From contig CM020511.1 in NCBI GenBank assembly GCA_009823395.1, positions 12,117,001 through 12,181,000 on the forward strand: a stretch of 64,000 nucleotides of DNA. The letters run 5' to 3'. A model generated the notes under the pieces. It had not been told where the DNA came from. It made no database searches and was given only the letters and a program-made list of their open reading frames with translations. Shown piece after piece: positions 48,360 through 59,680 of this stretch. The stretch is from Thamnaconus septentrionalis. Its lineage: Eukaryota; Chordata; Actinopteri; Tetraodontiformes; Monacanthidae. The position numbers were made by a program, and so were the translations under genes. Within the stretch, counting starts at the first letter, position 1. Each line of letters opens with the position of its first letter.

Positions 48360-49040
48360 CAGTCTTGCAAAGTGTTGGAGGTTGCCAATGATTTTCAGTA
48401 AGTCATATTAGCTGCCGAGGATGCCCCGCGCTATCCCCCAGCAGTGGCAGTGCGACTCGGTTGATATTGCACATTTGGTTGTTGATGCAGATTATCCCGC
48501 GACAGATAAAGTCAATTCCAGGAAGCAACCTCTTTCACCAAAGTCAAGCATAGCTGTAAGACTCCTCCGCTATCTGAAAAATGGGCCTGAATTGCATTGC
48601 AAATTGTGGCAGGCTGAGCACTCCAATGGAAGGGAGGCTATTAGCGAAATGCCTCGCCACTGTCTCTTTAAATGCCAATAAATTCCCATCATTACAGAAT
48701 CTGGCAGTTTTCCTCCCTGTCTGCAGCCTGGTTCTTTATCTCCCTCCGCCTCGGTCTCTGAGCATGTAGATCTGGCCCAGTTAGATTGTCATACTTAACA
48801 AACATTAATGATTAATTTCCTCCACTGAGTCAAATGGGGCTAAAGGGATGACTCGATTCATCTTATCGCACCGCAAATTAGCATTTCCCCATATTCTCCA
48901 GCATCAACTGTGCATTAAAATTCCACATCCGCCATTCTGGGCACTGGCAGCTATGGCGGAAGCGCCAAGGAGACCTTTCTCCTGCGTTACTGGAGATTCT
49001 GATTACTCCAGCGTGACACAAAGAGTGGCATAATTAATTC
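48360..49040. promoter_or_regulatory. Long repeat-free block (intron 2)
   Basis: Nearly 700 bp without microsatellites, 3 kb from exon 3. It contains TCATATTAGCTGCC, GGTTGATATTGC, a CGACAGATAAAG site, AATGATTAATTTCC, CGCAAATTAGC and CATAATTAATTCTGCC. Short open frames occur but match nothing. It is a probable cluster of conserved noncoding elements. Confidence 0.32.
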
Positions 49041-50937
49041 TGCCACGTTCTGTTTGTTACTGTACCACTCCGGATGCTGCGAGTCAAATTACTCACTTTC
49101 GGGTTATTTGAGGGTTCAAGGTGGGGTTTTTATTTGCCGAGTCCTGCGTACGCAAGCCATCAGCACTTAGACTAATAAAATGTTTCCGCCCGCATTGTGT
49201 GTAACTCAAGGTGAGTGATGCGAAAGAGAGATGTACCCGTGACTTACAAAGACACGCAACAGAATCAAAATCAAGTCATTTGAGCTAAAAAAAATATATA
49301 TTTTTTTTTTTTTTTTTAAAAAGGGCATTTCACACTGAGGAAACCAGACACACGAAATGACATGTAAATTTACTGTCAGAAATAACTAAGGAAGTCGTTT
49401 GTCATCAGACAAATGCTTGGAACACACAAAGGGAACAGCTTGTGGCAACACCCTGTGCTGAACTTCACAGATAGCCAACAATAAAGAAGGAGGAGGAGGA
49501 GGAGGGGGTGAGACGCAGCAAGGTGAAATTTCACAATTTCTGTAAAAATAAAAGCTTTTGCTCAACTTAGATAAAAAAAAAAGAGGCATCTTTCTTAAAA
49601 TGATGGAGGCAGGTGTTTTAACAGATTATGGATCTTTGCGGGCGCCTGACAAGTGCAGCTCCATAAACAAGCGCGAGTTGTTTTAGGGGGAAAGCAGTTT
49701 TAATCACACAAAAGGTCAAACTCTTTTTTTTTGTCTGTATGAACCTTTTTTCCAGTGCTAGTATGTTCCGTGCTCTACAATCGGAGAATATGAAAGTTTT
49801 TTTAGTCTTTATAAGGACACGCAAGATTTCTTTATCTGAGGTAAAATTTATTTGCAAGATTTGCAAAACATTGATTTTTTTTTTTTTTTTTCCAGTATTT
49901 GCAAGTAGTTGCAAAAAAATGTGATGCGCCCCACTAGGCAGTCTTAGCATGAAGAGGTCAGATACAGTTACTTAAAAGTAGCCAAAAGTTTAGGTCTAAC
50001 ATGGAATACTTTAACCCTAAACTTCAATATTGGTGTATATTTAAAAATACATTCTGGTTGAAGAGCTGATGAGACAACCAGAAGTGAAGAGAAATACCAC
50101 CCACAAAATCTCAAGCATTGTTTTCAGGAGAGTCAGGGTGCATTATTTTCATGAGTTGACGCGATTCTTGTTTCAAAAGCTGGGAGGCCCTGAATACGTC
50201 TTGTCTCAACCGCAGCCCAGCGAGCAAGAAAACCCTCCAAGAGTCTCGACACCATTAACTAAACAGGTTGTGGAGTCAACCATCAACCAATTTAGAGGTT
50301 GCCAAGCCTAAGGCCAAGATGGGACATCAAGGTGCTCCAGGCACTTTATCTGGGGAGTCCCTTTTCTGCAAGGGTAAGGCAAATGACTGAGTCTTTGGTG
50401 GCATTCAACTTCTTGACCTTTGCGCCTTTAAGCGGCTTTGCTACTTCACCGCACTCTGATCAAAGTTAATAAGTGCTTCATATGTTAATGAAAATTGGTA
50501 CTCCTCTTTGTGTTCCTACAGCTTTTTAATACCTATTATAGACTGAAACTTTTAATGGAGGTTTTAGGTCCCCCTGACAAGCCCATTTCAGAGAGTGACT
50601 ACACAGATACAAGGCTAAGCTAAGACCAGCGAGTCAGTGCTCAGTGGAGGAACCTTACACGGGAGACCTTATTCTCCGGGAAGCAGTCGAAGATAAAGGC
50701 CATGGGATGAGTGGCTGCTTTAAAACCCACGTTCAAGTCCGCGCAGGGCTAATTACAGCACGCCATCACATTTGAGAGGGTTTAGTTAATCAAGGGGGGC
50801 TCTCTTTTTCCTCCTATAGTCGAGGAATAACACACTTAAACCATTTAATGCTGCCAGGATTGCGTCCTGACTAATTCACGGCAGTTTGCCATAAGTGGGG
50901 TAAATTTAAGCCACGCCGACATTAGTTTTAAATAGAT

Positions 50938-51753
50938 CTAATTGAAGAAGGGATCACGAGGAACATGGCTACACCTGATGATTGCGCACAACTTGCTTTG
51001 AGGAATAAAGAAATTTGGATCGCAAATCACTCGGGTTTTAAGAAGTATTGGAGGACTTAGCCACTGTAAGCTCAGATAGCGGCGGAATACGTAAAAATAT
51101 ATATCTGACACTTGGGCCTGGCGCACGGCAAGGAGCAGATTACGAGCGTCTCCGAAAAATAGCATTTGACATTTCGGGATTGCAACTTCTTCTTGACTTA
51201 ATTCATAAACACGGGGAGGAAGATTTGGAAAGCCGGTTCCCTCACATGGTTTTAACCAAAACAATGGAAATATCAAATGGTGCTGACAAGGTCCTTTGAA
51301 GATTTTTAGGAGTTGCACTCTTTCTCCAGCTGTAGCCAGCGGCGTGCGGCGGCACAATCTGTTCCATTGCAACTGGGTTATTGCGGAAACGTATATTCGG
51401 CTTTGAAGTTGTCGCGGGGACACATTATGGCGGAGACAAAGGGTAAAGCAGCCGAGGCGACGTCGGTAATTGCAATTTCCGAACAATTGCGCCGTTCGAC
51501 TTTTCCCCGAGAACAAAAGGAGAAACAGTATTGATACGATTACCGGGGCATAGCCCACCTGAAACATGAAAGATTTATTTTCCCGGCAATAATGTAATCC
51601 CACGAGGCACATCAGTTTAGAAAGTGTGGAGAAATAATTTCCAAACAATTTTCCCTTTGAAAGGGAGAAGGGACGAGGCAGACATTCAAAGCGCTGGTTC
51701 TTCATTAAAAAGTCAAATTTATGGCACCCGCGCACCAGCAGGAGCGGGGACAC
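50938..51753 (-). other. 271-codon open frame in intron 2, probably noncoding
   Basis: This is the longest open frame of the window, starting ATG at 51753 and ending at a TAG-type stop at the left. The peptide has normal complexity and includes hydrophobic runs (VIVSILFLLLF) but no motif or family I recognise, and there is no convincing promoter or splice context. The DNA is the kind of repeat-free sequence typical of conserved enhancers, and other frames on the plus strand are partly open too. I think it is a chance open frame over a regulatory block. Confidence 0.2.
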
Positions 51754-52519
51754 CTGGGGTAGTGGAAGGCACGCGACCGGGGGGCACGTGGGGGCGGTGG
51801 TGGTGGTGGTGGAGGACGGAGGAGGGGGGCCGGGACGAGGCGGGACGAGTCTGTCATCTTCACACCGTAACCTGGAGCAGACCGCAAATTAGCTCCTGTG
51901 ATGGCAAGGTGTGACCGAAATGAAACAAACATACAAAGAAGCAATCTAATTGAATTGGAGTTCAAAGAGGACTCGGGCGCATTTGGCGACGCCGAGGCGC
52001 TTTATAGTGCTGGACCTCCGAGCAAGTAGCAGGTGCTGCCGAGTGTTCACAGAGCTTCAGCGTGCGGGGGGGGGGGAGGCTCAAAGGGAAGTGCTCAGCT
52101 CTCCAGTGCATTGGTAGCGCACGTCGCGCACCTTCACGGGCGCAATCACAGAAGGGAGAGCCAGCGCGGGCCGATGCCATCTCCCTCTCAGATCAAACCC
52201 CTGCTCTCGCTCGGCCCCGACGGCTGGGATCAAATATCAAAATGGGCAGTTTCCAGGGCGGGCGGCGGTGGCGGCGGCGGTGGCGGCGAGAGAAACTCCA
52301 CGCAAAGTTGTGCCAGGTTTGATTTGAACACGTTGAGGTATTTTGCGAGACACGGCTGGCAAGGGTTTGACTTATTTTTTTTTTTCATTTCCTCTTATGC
52401 TCGACGCGAGGGGGCCACTTCACATATTGTCTAAGAATGAAAAAGGAGCGGCTGCGCGCCTGTGAAGGAGGCCTTCAAAGGGGCTCCGGTTTTCCGACCG
52501 GGAGCGATCCAATCCTCAC

Positions 52520-52678
52520 CTTTGTTGCAGAAGTACTCCATGTCTTCGCAGCCCATGTTCTCCGCCTCAAACTCGGCGCTGAAGTTTTCCTCCGCCGAGA
52601 ACTCATCTTTGGCCAAGAGCTCGTTCTCCTCGGAGACGCACTCCTCCTCCTCTTCCTCCAGGCCATCCTCCAGAGGAC
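52520..52678 (-). CDS. zfpm2: zfpm2 (FOG2) coding exon 2
   Basis: This is the first zfpm2 exon visible in the window. FOG2 is a nuclear cofactor that binds the N-terminal zinc finger of GATA4/5/6 and represses or modulates their targets in heart and gonad. On the minus strand the exon follows a CTCCCCCAG acceptor and ends at AAAG|GTGAGG. It is 159 nt, phase 1 at both ends. It reads (R)[18 protein letters not shown], then a Ser/Glu-rich stretch with [11 protein letters not shown], and ends MEYFCNK(G). From memory, human FOG2 has RPLEDAIEDEEEECPSEE and VEYFCNKG at the same places (about residues 14-67). Exon 1 must supply the first base (C) of the split Arg codon. The segment is strongly acidic with no zinc finger. 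A (CA)n(GA)n tract lies beside the acceptor. FOG1 lacks this acidic block, so FOG2 is the better call. Confidence 0.95.
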
Positions 52679-52704
52679 CTGGGGGAGCGTGCGCACGCAC
52701 AGAA

Positions 52705-52740
52705 ACACACACACACACACACGAGAGAGAGAGAGAAAGA
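52705..52740. repeat. (CA)9(GA)n compound tract beside the exon 2 acceptor
   Basis: In the pre-mRNA this reads (CU)n(GU)9, with the GU part about 27-44 nt upstream of exon 2. Confidence 0.95.
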
Positions 52741-52902
52741 TGTTCAGCAGTTTCATCACATCCCCCCGGCGCAACAAAAAACTCTTCCCTCGCTCTGTTT
52801 CTTTTGTTGCTTGATAAACGCAGATGCAACTTACAGTGGGGCCGTGTAATTCTATACAGTTGGTGCACAGATAAGACAAAAGCAAAACGTAAAAAACAAA
52901 AC

Positions 52903-52923
52903 AAAAACAAAAAAAAAAAAAAA
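52903..52923. repeat. A-rich tract
   Basis: AAACAAAA-type DNA leading into about 15 A. Further homopolymers lie at 53650-53668 (A) and 53736-53751 (T). Confidence 0.9.
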
Positions 52924-53239
52924 CATATGTATTATTGCATAGTAATCGTTCATTCAGAACATCTTTGCATTATGGAAAAACCCCAGACTGAGAGTGCTGA
53001 AAACAAGCCAGTGTGCAGCCAAGGTGAGCGCAGATTTTAATCCCGCTGCCAGCAAAACAAAACCCAGACACAGACGGACAGAAGCGGGCGGGGAGGGAAA
53101 AAAAAGTTCTATTCCAGACTCTTTTTTTTTTTTTTCCACCCGGGCATCAGCAAGGCAAGGAGGAAAAGAAAATACTTTTATTAATTTGTTAGCCTTATCA
53201 CAGGGTACAATGTTGATTTTCCATTTACATTCCATGCCT

Positions 53240-53445
53240 CCGGGTAATACACCAGTGCAATCTTAAAGTAGACACTTTTCCGTGTGATTAATGTTTTCCC
53301 CCCTCTGTGCAATATTATTTCTTTAAATCTAAATGATTTCAGAGTTTTGCTCGTAGCTGTACATCTCTTTTGGTATTTGCATATTACCATTTTTGCTTCA
53401 ATCAAGGGCGCTGATGGAATTACCGCACGGCCACCTGAATTGTAT
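53240..53445. promoter_or_regulatory. Repeat-free block with POU octamer (intron 1)
   Basis: The block 0.6-0.8 kb upstream of exon 2 contains GTGATTAATG, CTAAATGATTTC and TATTTGCATATTACC, with a perfect octamer ATTTGCAT at 53375-53382. It is enhancer-like in texture. Confidence 0.28.
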
Positions 53446-54159
53446 TAGTTCAGGCGGGGGAAAAAAAACATCTCACCCGGCATTTGAATGTTATTAAGAT
53501 AATGTGGATCTTGCAAACCTCTCCCTCACCACCGGAACATGTCCCCAGTGTCTGGATATGCAGTAAAATAGTGAAAAAAATGTTTTGTTTTTTTACTATT
53601 TGGCTGTATTTTAAAATAACAGACTCCGAGCAAGTAAAGTTTTTTTCTTTAAAAAAAAAAAAAAAAAAGTCCCGTCTGCAGTTGAGTTTAAACTTAATCA
53701 CCTCCAAAGTGCCGCCTGCTAAACGCTACCTCACTTTTTTTTTTTTTTTTTGCCGGTCACACACACACGAGGCACGTTGCAGCTTCTCCTGCATCATCCT
53801 GGAGCTCAAACAGAGTGCGGCGATATCCTCTCGACACCTCTCAACGTGTTTGCTCTATTGTCGCTGGAGTGAGGCCCCTCAGCTTTTAATAAAGCAGTAA
53901 TTTCAGTTCAGAACGTGACGCCGGCGAGGCTCTCCTGTTTCTCTTTCTTCCTGCGCTGGGGCCCTCATAAAAGACCCCCCCGACGTCCACAAACTGCTTG
54001 CTCTTTTCATTAGTCTTATAAATTACTCCTTTGTAGGGGCCTACATCTGCAGGAGCCCCGGACATGAAAAGAATTAGCTCACGGATCTCTAATAGACGCC
54101 GCAGATGCAGAGCGCCGCTTTTAAATTAGGATACAGTTTTTTTTTTTCCCTTCCTCACG

Positions 54160-54562
54160 ATCTTATCTGATGCCTTCTGCTGATTCGCTGAAGAGTGAAG
54201 TGAGGCGCGAAGCGGCTCGATGAGTCTGCCATCGCTCGAGATGATATGGGGAGATAAGTATCAAGGGGAGACTGTATGACGGGCGTGAAGAAGCCCCCGT
54301 CGAGGCGACGGGAGACAGTGCGAAAGAAAGCGGGCAAATACATTTCTATACGCACGCTCGGTACACATTCCATTACACAGCTGAATAAGAACTGTGTGTA
54401 CAACTAAACGATTCTTCCTCTGTTGCCGGCGAATGCGGGCGGCACTGTTGCCCCACGGAAAATAGACCTACAGTGTTGTGTGATAATAAGGGTAGAGGGA
54501 GATTAAAGATAAACTTCATGGTCAATAAGACACAAAGATTAGGTAGATAAGATGAGATAGAA
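54160..54562. promoter_or_regulatory. Cluster of six GATA-factor motifs in intron 1
   Basis: WGATAR matches lie at 54163-54168 (reverse), 54252-54257, 54481-54486, 54507-54512, 54545-54550 and 54555-54560. Four fall within 80 bp. Chance predicts about one per 500 bp counting both strands. The sequence around them is free of simple repeats. Because FOG2 is the partner of GATA4/5/6, a GATA-driven enhancer of its own gene is plausible, but only the motif density is seen here. Confidence 0.4.
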
Positions 54563-55540
54563 TTGAGGTTTAATAGACTCGGAATAAGGGCATCTCGCTT
54601 CCCCCACTCTAACTGATAGTGGCTAAATGGAGCGTTTTCAAACGGACAGAGATACCAGAGGCCTTGCTGAATATGGAAAAAATGAAGTGGCGCACGAGAG
54701 GCGCGGGACATTAAAGGGGGTCCGGTGGCTACTTCTCGGGGGGGGGGGGGACGGCGTAGATGACCAAAGTTTGTGCCGCATTCTCACATGTTTAGTTTAT
54801 TATACAGTATTCATTGCATGGAGAGACCTGAAATTATTTCAGAGACAGCAATGATAAGAATAATGACTTTCTAAACGACCAGCACCACACTCCTAACTCA
54901 TTTTCTGATAGTGGCGTTCCCGCTATATTTAGTTGTGTACTGTTTAAAATCCTGTCACATTCATAGTGTGAACCCGCCGCCCGTTGGTGCATTTCTATAG
55001 GCTCTGCTGACGAGCCCGGTCCGGAGGAATGTCTGCAGCATCAGCCTCTTATCGGGGCCCTCCTCCGGAGTTCAGATGGCCAATGACACGGCCAGGGAGA
55101 GTGGCTACATTTCATAGGGCCAACAAGGCAGGGCGCTTTGTCACGGCGCACTCATTAAAACCGAGGCAGGACTCTGCACCAGAGCGAGGCGCTGCACTCC
55201 AGGAGCGTTCCGCAGTCAAACTCACTGCTGAACTCGTTTTGGGGTTTCCGACTTCTGTATTTGTTTATACCCAGATGACATGATTTTTTTGTGTCATGTT
55301 GGGGAATCTAGAAAGATTGTTTTTGGGAAAAACCAGAAGGCTTTTATGTTGAGGAAATTTAACTTTAGTTGCATGTGATCATTATTATTACTACTAATAT
55401 TCATTGTTTATAATATAGTATAGTCTCTTTGTCAACTGTCAATTTAACCACATTTATATTTTAATACAAATGGAACTTCATGATGGATTTTAGAGAAAAT
55501 CATTGGACAAAAAAGTCCAATATATTTTGGCTATGGACAA

Positions 55541-55626
55541 ATCCATCCATCCATCCATCTCCTATACCCACTTCCTCCTGCACTCAGGGTCACAGGGTCT
55601 TTTGGAGCCTATGCCAGCTGTCATTT
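55541..55626. mobile_element. Teleost dispersed-repeat fragment with (CCAT)n tail
   Basis: A (ATCC)n run is followed by CTCCTATACCCACTTCCTCC, then AGGGTCACAGGGTC, GGAGCCTATGCCAGCTG. This layout (tetranucleotide, CTATACC, AGGGTC, GGAGCCTATCCCAGCTG) is a very common teleost interspersed repeat, probably the 3' end of a non-LTR element; the family name is from memory and not certain. Only the terminal ~90 bp is present. Confidence 0.6.
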
Positions 55627-56742
55627 CATCTAATCACAAAAAAAATCCTAGATATGGCCAGCAATTTTTTTCTTAGCCTGAAGTCTGACCCGCTCGGCTT
55701 TTCAAGCGCTAATTGATGGGTTTTTCCTTTCAGAGCGAAGCCCAAAATCACAATGCTGCTCAGTTCAAAGAGGACCTTTTAGGAAGCTGCACCCTGACGG
55801 GGGCTTCCTATCCTCCGGGGGTCAGCGACCAGGTATCCCTGGCCCCCCCTCGGAGCTCCAGCCGTCCACACCCTTCACCCTGAACTGTATCATCCGCATT
55901 CATCGGACTCCTCCTCCCCCCCGCTGACTGTGGGAGAAATCTCAGCCCTGTTCAAACAGTCACGCGGCAGGAGCGGCCAATGCTAATAGAGACATTGGTA
56001 GCCCGACGCAGGCTTGATCACAGTGGCTCTTTTGTTCATGGCGTGGCCTCCGCCTGATAGGGATCAGCCATGCGGAGTGAAGCTCCGGAGAGGGATATGG
56101 TAATGCTCCCACCGAGTCTATAAAATGGGGTGATACTCTGAGACCATATGATGGACAGAGGATTAATGAGTCACACAGGAAGGAGAGCGGAGGCTGCGAG
56201 AGTGCGGACAGAGGCAGCGCAGGGAGAATATCCCTCTGTGTTCGCCAGGCTGCGCGCAGGTTGAACTAGGGCGGGAAAAAAAAAAAACAAATCTGTATTT
56301 TTTTCCTCTTTTCACAAACTCACCTTTAAATAAATACTTGGGGGGGGGAGGGGAGCCTCTAAACGTGCAAAAAGCGTACAAGCGAATTGCTAATTTCATG
56401 GCGTGCTCCTTCAGCCGTCCTCAGCGCTGGGGAGCCGGTGGCCGGGCTGTGATAGCGATACCTCACACTATCAGCAGGCTCCACAGTGTGATGTGTGTGG
56501 ATCACAACACCCGGCCTCCTCTATAGCTCCCTAATTAGAGGTGAGGTAATTGAATCTGACAGAACAAAGCAGCAGATCTCTATAAGCATGAAAATCTTTT
56601 TTTTTTTTGCTCCCACCTATGTAGTTATTTTTTGTTATTTTATTTTTTTCCATGGCAAAAGGTCCATTGAAAATGTGTCCAAGCTGGCCTGGGGATAAAA
56701 TGCGACACCTGACACACCAAACATGAATGCATAATGCAGCCC

Positions 56743-56799
56743 TAAAAAAAAAAAAAAAAAAAAATCCAACAGGGCCAACGTGGCTCAACCTGCTGCCAA

Positions 56800-56860
<61 letters not shown>
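56743..56860. repeat. A22 run and (CT)30 microsatellite
   Basis: Poly-A at 56743-56764, then after 36 bp a CT tract at 56801-56860. Confidence 0.95.
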
Positions 56861-56864
<4 letters not shown>

Positions 56865-57169
56865 GACTGGCCCTTTGTGCCAACGCTGATACCAGGCGCC
56901 GTTCACTTCCAGGTGAACGCTCACGCGCTTCCGCACGCCTCTTCAAACTTCTGCGTGGGAGGAAAAGACGGAGACGCGGACGTCCTCGTCTCTCCGGACG
57001 AGCTGCGAAGTTGACGGCCAGGGGGGGAAATCCGCACGGCGAGGAGCGGAGAGAAAAGTGAAAACATCCGAACTCGTCTGGCACGGGCGGCTTGAAAGAG
57101 GAGACGGAGACGGAGGTGGAGACCGGAGGCCGCGCGCTCTCCTCGGCTCTAATGACCTTTGGGAAGCAG

Positions 57170-57460
57170 AGGGCTCCCTCAGCCTTGGAGGAGAGCGGCT
57201 GTATATGTTACAGGGCTCAAGCCTCTAATTTAATCCTTGATCGGCGTAATGAAATAGATATCATTTACCCGACTCCTAATAGCTTAATATGCTACAGGAA
57301 CCCTCAAAGGACTTTTTCCATTTCAAACGTCTTTTCCTTTTTTCATCCCTCTGTTCGGAGCAAACGTCGCAAAAGAAAAGAAGGCAGGGAGGGGAACAAA
57401 CTTGTAAGCTGTGATCAAACTAAATGTGGAGCTAATGCCTGCGACACAGTCTGAAGTAAT
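57170..57460. promoter_or_regulatory. Repeat-free block (intron 1)
   Basis: Complex sequence between a GC-rich stretch and a GT repeat: TCTAATTTAATCC, GCGTAATGAAATAGATATC, ATAGCTTAATATGC. No gene was recognised; possible conserved noncoding element. Confidence 0.22.
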
Positions 57461-57502
57461 TTACCGTTTTGTATATTGTCTTTGAATGTCAGTGTTGGCG
57501 CG

Positions 57503-57528
57503 CGTGTGTGTGTGTGTGTGTGTGTGAG
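57503..57528. repeat. (GT)12 microsatellite
   Basis: GT run preceded by CGCGCG. A G-rich stretch follows to 57575. Confidence 0.92.
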
Positions 57529-57838
57529 TGCGCTAGCGGGCGGGGGGAGGAGGGAGGGGGAGGGAGGTGGAGGGTGGAACAGCTCCGCCGGAGATTGACG
57601 CGTCTCTCGGAGCCGCTGTCTGTGACCGGGAATAAGCGATGGTATTGTTTAACTTGATTTTCCGGTTGCTAAGCAATGTAATTCTCATGATTAGAAATGG
57701 CTGCCTTCCTAAATTCGGGCACTTACAATCAACAGTCAACACACTGCTCGAGAAGTCGGCGGAGATGCTCGTCTGGAAATTGCAGGGGAAGAGGGGGGCG
57801 GGGGGGGGGGGGTTCATCAGAGGGAAAAGTAAATACAT

Positions 57839-57906
57839 GTCTCTCTCTCTCGTTCTCTCTCTCTCTCTCCCTCTCTCTATCGCTCACACACACGCACACA
57901 CGCACA
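57839..57906. repeat. CT and CA compound tract
   Basis: CT-rich DNA (57839-57878) passing into CACACACACGCACACACGCACAC. Confidence 0.88.
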
Positions 57907-59079
57907 CTTGTGTTTGGATTTGCTGGTGGAGATGACACGGCATCAGAATGCAGTCTGATGACATCATGCATTCAAATGGCCCCCACGGTTGCTGAAGCCT
58001 CAGAGTGGGACACGCCCTCAGCTGGGAGAACAAAGCAATCGCCGCCTGCTAATTCCTGATCGCGCCTTGTCAAAGTCTCATCCAGATGCGGGATAAACGT
58101 GGAGAGATTTTTTTTTTTTTTCATTCTCCCTCTTCCTCTCTCTTTCCCTCACAAAAAGATCACAATTCTGGCCTCGCTTTCTACATCCAGTCGGACACGA
58201 ATTTCCGCGCAGTTGCTAAGTTCTGTGTTGCCGCGCCCGGCCCGTCTCTGTCTGGACCGTTGAATAAACGCGCTCTCGCTTCTTTATCCAATGAATTTGA
58301 ATTGGAATGGCATGAAAACACGCTGGCATTTCGACGACGCCATTAAAATGCTGGAGGCGCCTCTGAGCGTGCCCGAGGGCTTCAGCAGATGCCAGCCGGG
58401 TCCTGCTTCACTCTGCTGCCTCCACTCTGCCTCAGTGCACGGGGGGGGGACGACACACACACGTGCGCACGCACGGCGGTTGCGTCCGTCCGTTGAAAAC
58501 GACCCGCCGGCGTCACGGCCGGGTGATTTACCGCCGTCGTTCTGTTACTTCCCGAGGATGTGAAAGTTAACCGCGTGCCTGTACACCGGTCGTGACAGCC
58601 GAAACAAAGCAGGTAAAATATGTGCCGTCTTAATTACCGGTTTATAAGCGAGCTTCTTTTTTTTTTCCCGCGCCGCGACGTTCACTTTTAATGAAGCCAT
58701 TGACTGAGGCACCTCCGGGGAGCTATCATGGTTAAGTGGGGGCATCCATCTTCAGCCATTGGCTCGTCTGCGGTGGCGGGGGTAGGAGGGGGTGTCGGGT
58801 GGGGAGGGGGGGGGGGGCTGTGTGTGCGGCACGCTCACCTCATATTGGCTCACTTTATCTCCACTAAGTAAAAGTCTGTTGGAGGGTGCTAAAAACTGGC
58901 AAGGAAACACTTTTCTCCAGCAGCTCTGGAGGAGTTTTTTTTTTCCTGCTATTGTTGCATCAGACACTTCACTTCCTCTTTTTTTTATGCATTTTGAAGG
59001 GGGGGGAGATAGGCGCTCAACACGGCGCTTCTGTTTAACCTGGGAAGCGTTTCTGTATTTCAAAACGTTCGGTATGAAA

Positions 59080-59266
59080 CTAAGAGATGGCCACGGCAAC
59101 AATTAGCTTCATTCCAAAAGAGTTGAATGGAGAGGCTGCAGAGAATGAGGGAAGAATTCGTGCATCAAATAAAGACGATAAAACAATATATTCCCATCAA
59201 GACATTTCTATGAAATGGAGATATCTAAGATGTCAATTTCATTCCAGTATTATAATGGATGGGAGG

Positions 59267-59301
<35 letters not shown>

Positions 59302-59680
59302 GGGGAAGGGGAAAGGGGGGGTCCTTTCGCAAGAAACTCTTCATTAATTCAATTCTAATTCTTCCTCTGGTTCCTATTTCTACCATTGATAGTTCCACCC
59401 CTTAATACCTCGGATAAGGGGCAGAAAATCATTGCAATAACTCAGCGGAGGCTGCGAGCGGCAGATAGGATCTAAATATTAGCAATGCCAAAAGAAGTGT
59501 GAAGTCTGATGAACATTTCAAAAGAACAATTCTTTATGGATCAGCTAAATCTTTTCCACTTTTTAATTAAAAGTAAAGAAAATAGAAGTTAATTATCCTG
59601 TAAAGATTAGCTGGTGGGCATCTTTCTGTAAATTAGTTCTAATTAAAAGGAAATTGTCAAATGACATTCAAAGCACTGTC
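59080..59680. promoter_or_regulatory. AT-rich unique block split by a GT repeat (intron 1)
   Basis: Two complex parts flank the GT run at 59269-59301. They contain AACAATTAGCTTC, TTCATTAATTCAATTC, TTTTTAATTAAAAG, GTTAATTATCC and TTCTAATTAAAAGG. The right-hand part is especially dense in TAATTA-type cores. A homeodomain-bound enhancer is plausible. Confidence 0.3.
59269..59301. repeat. (GT)16 microsatellite
   Basis: Pure GT run after a G-rich stretch. Confidence 0.94.

Larger units (their letters stand above)
45378..52519 (-). other. zfpm2: zfpm2 intron 2
   Basis: At 7,142 bp this is the shortest complete intron in the window. Repeats are fewer than elsewhere: a CT run at 45.89 kb, a GA-rich stretch at 46.37-46.41 kb, a CTC run at 48.07 kb and poly-T/A stretches at 48.25 and 49.29 kb. 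Long repeat-free blocks (47.06-47.34, 48.36-49.04 and 50.66-51.70 kb) have the look of conserved enhancers. The last includes a 271-codon open frame on the minus strand. The stretch 49.6-50.6 kb is AT-rich unique DNA with nothing recognisable. Confidence 0.9.

Noticed and set aside
52437..53040. Plus-strand open frames overlapping exon 2
   Set aside because: These are shadows of the minus-strand zfpm2 exon 2; the plus strand has no matching splice signals or homology.
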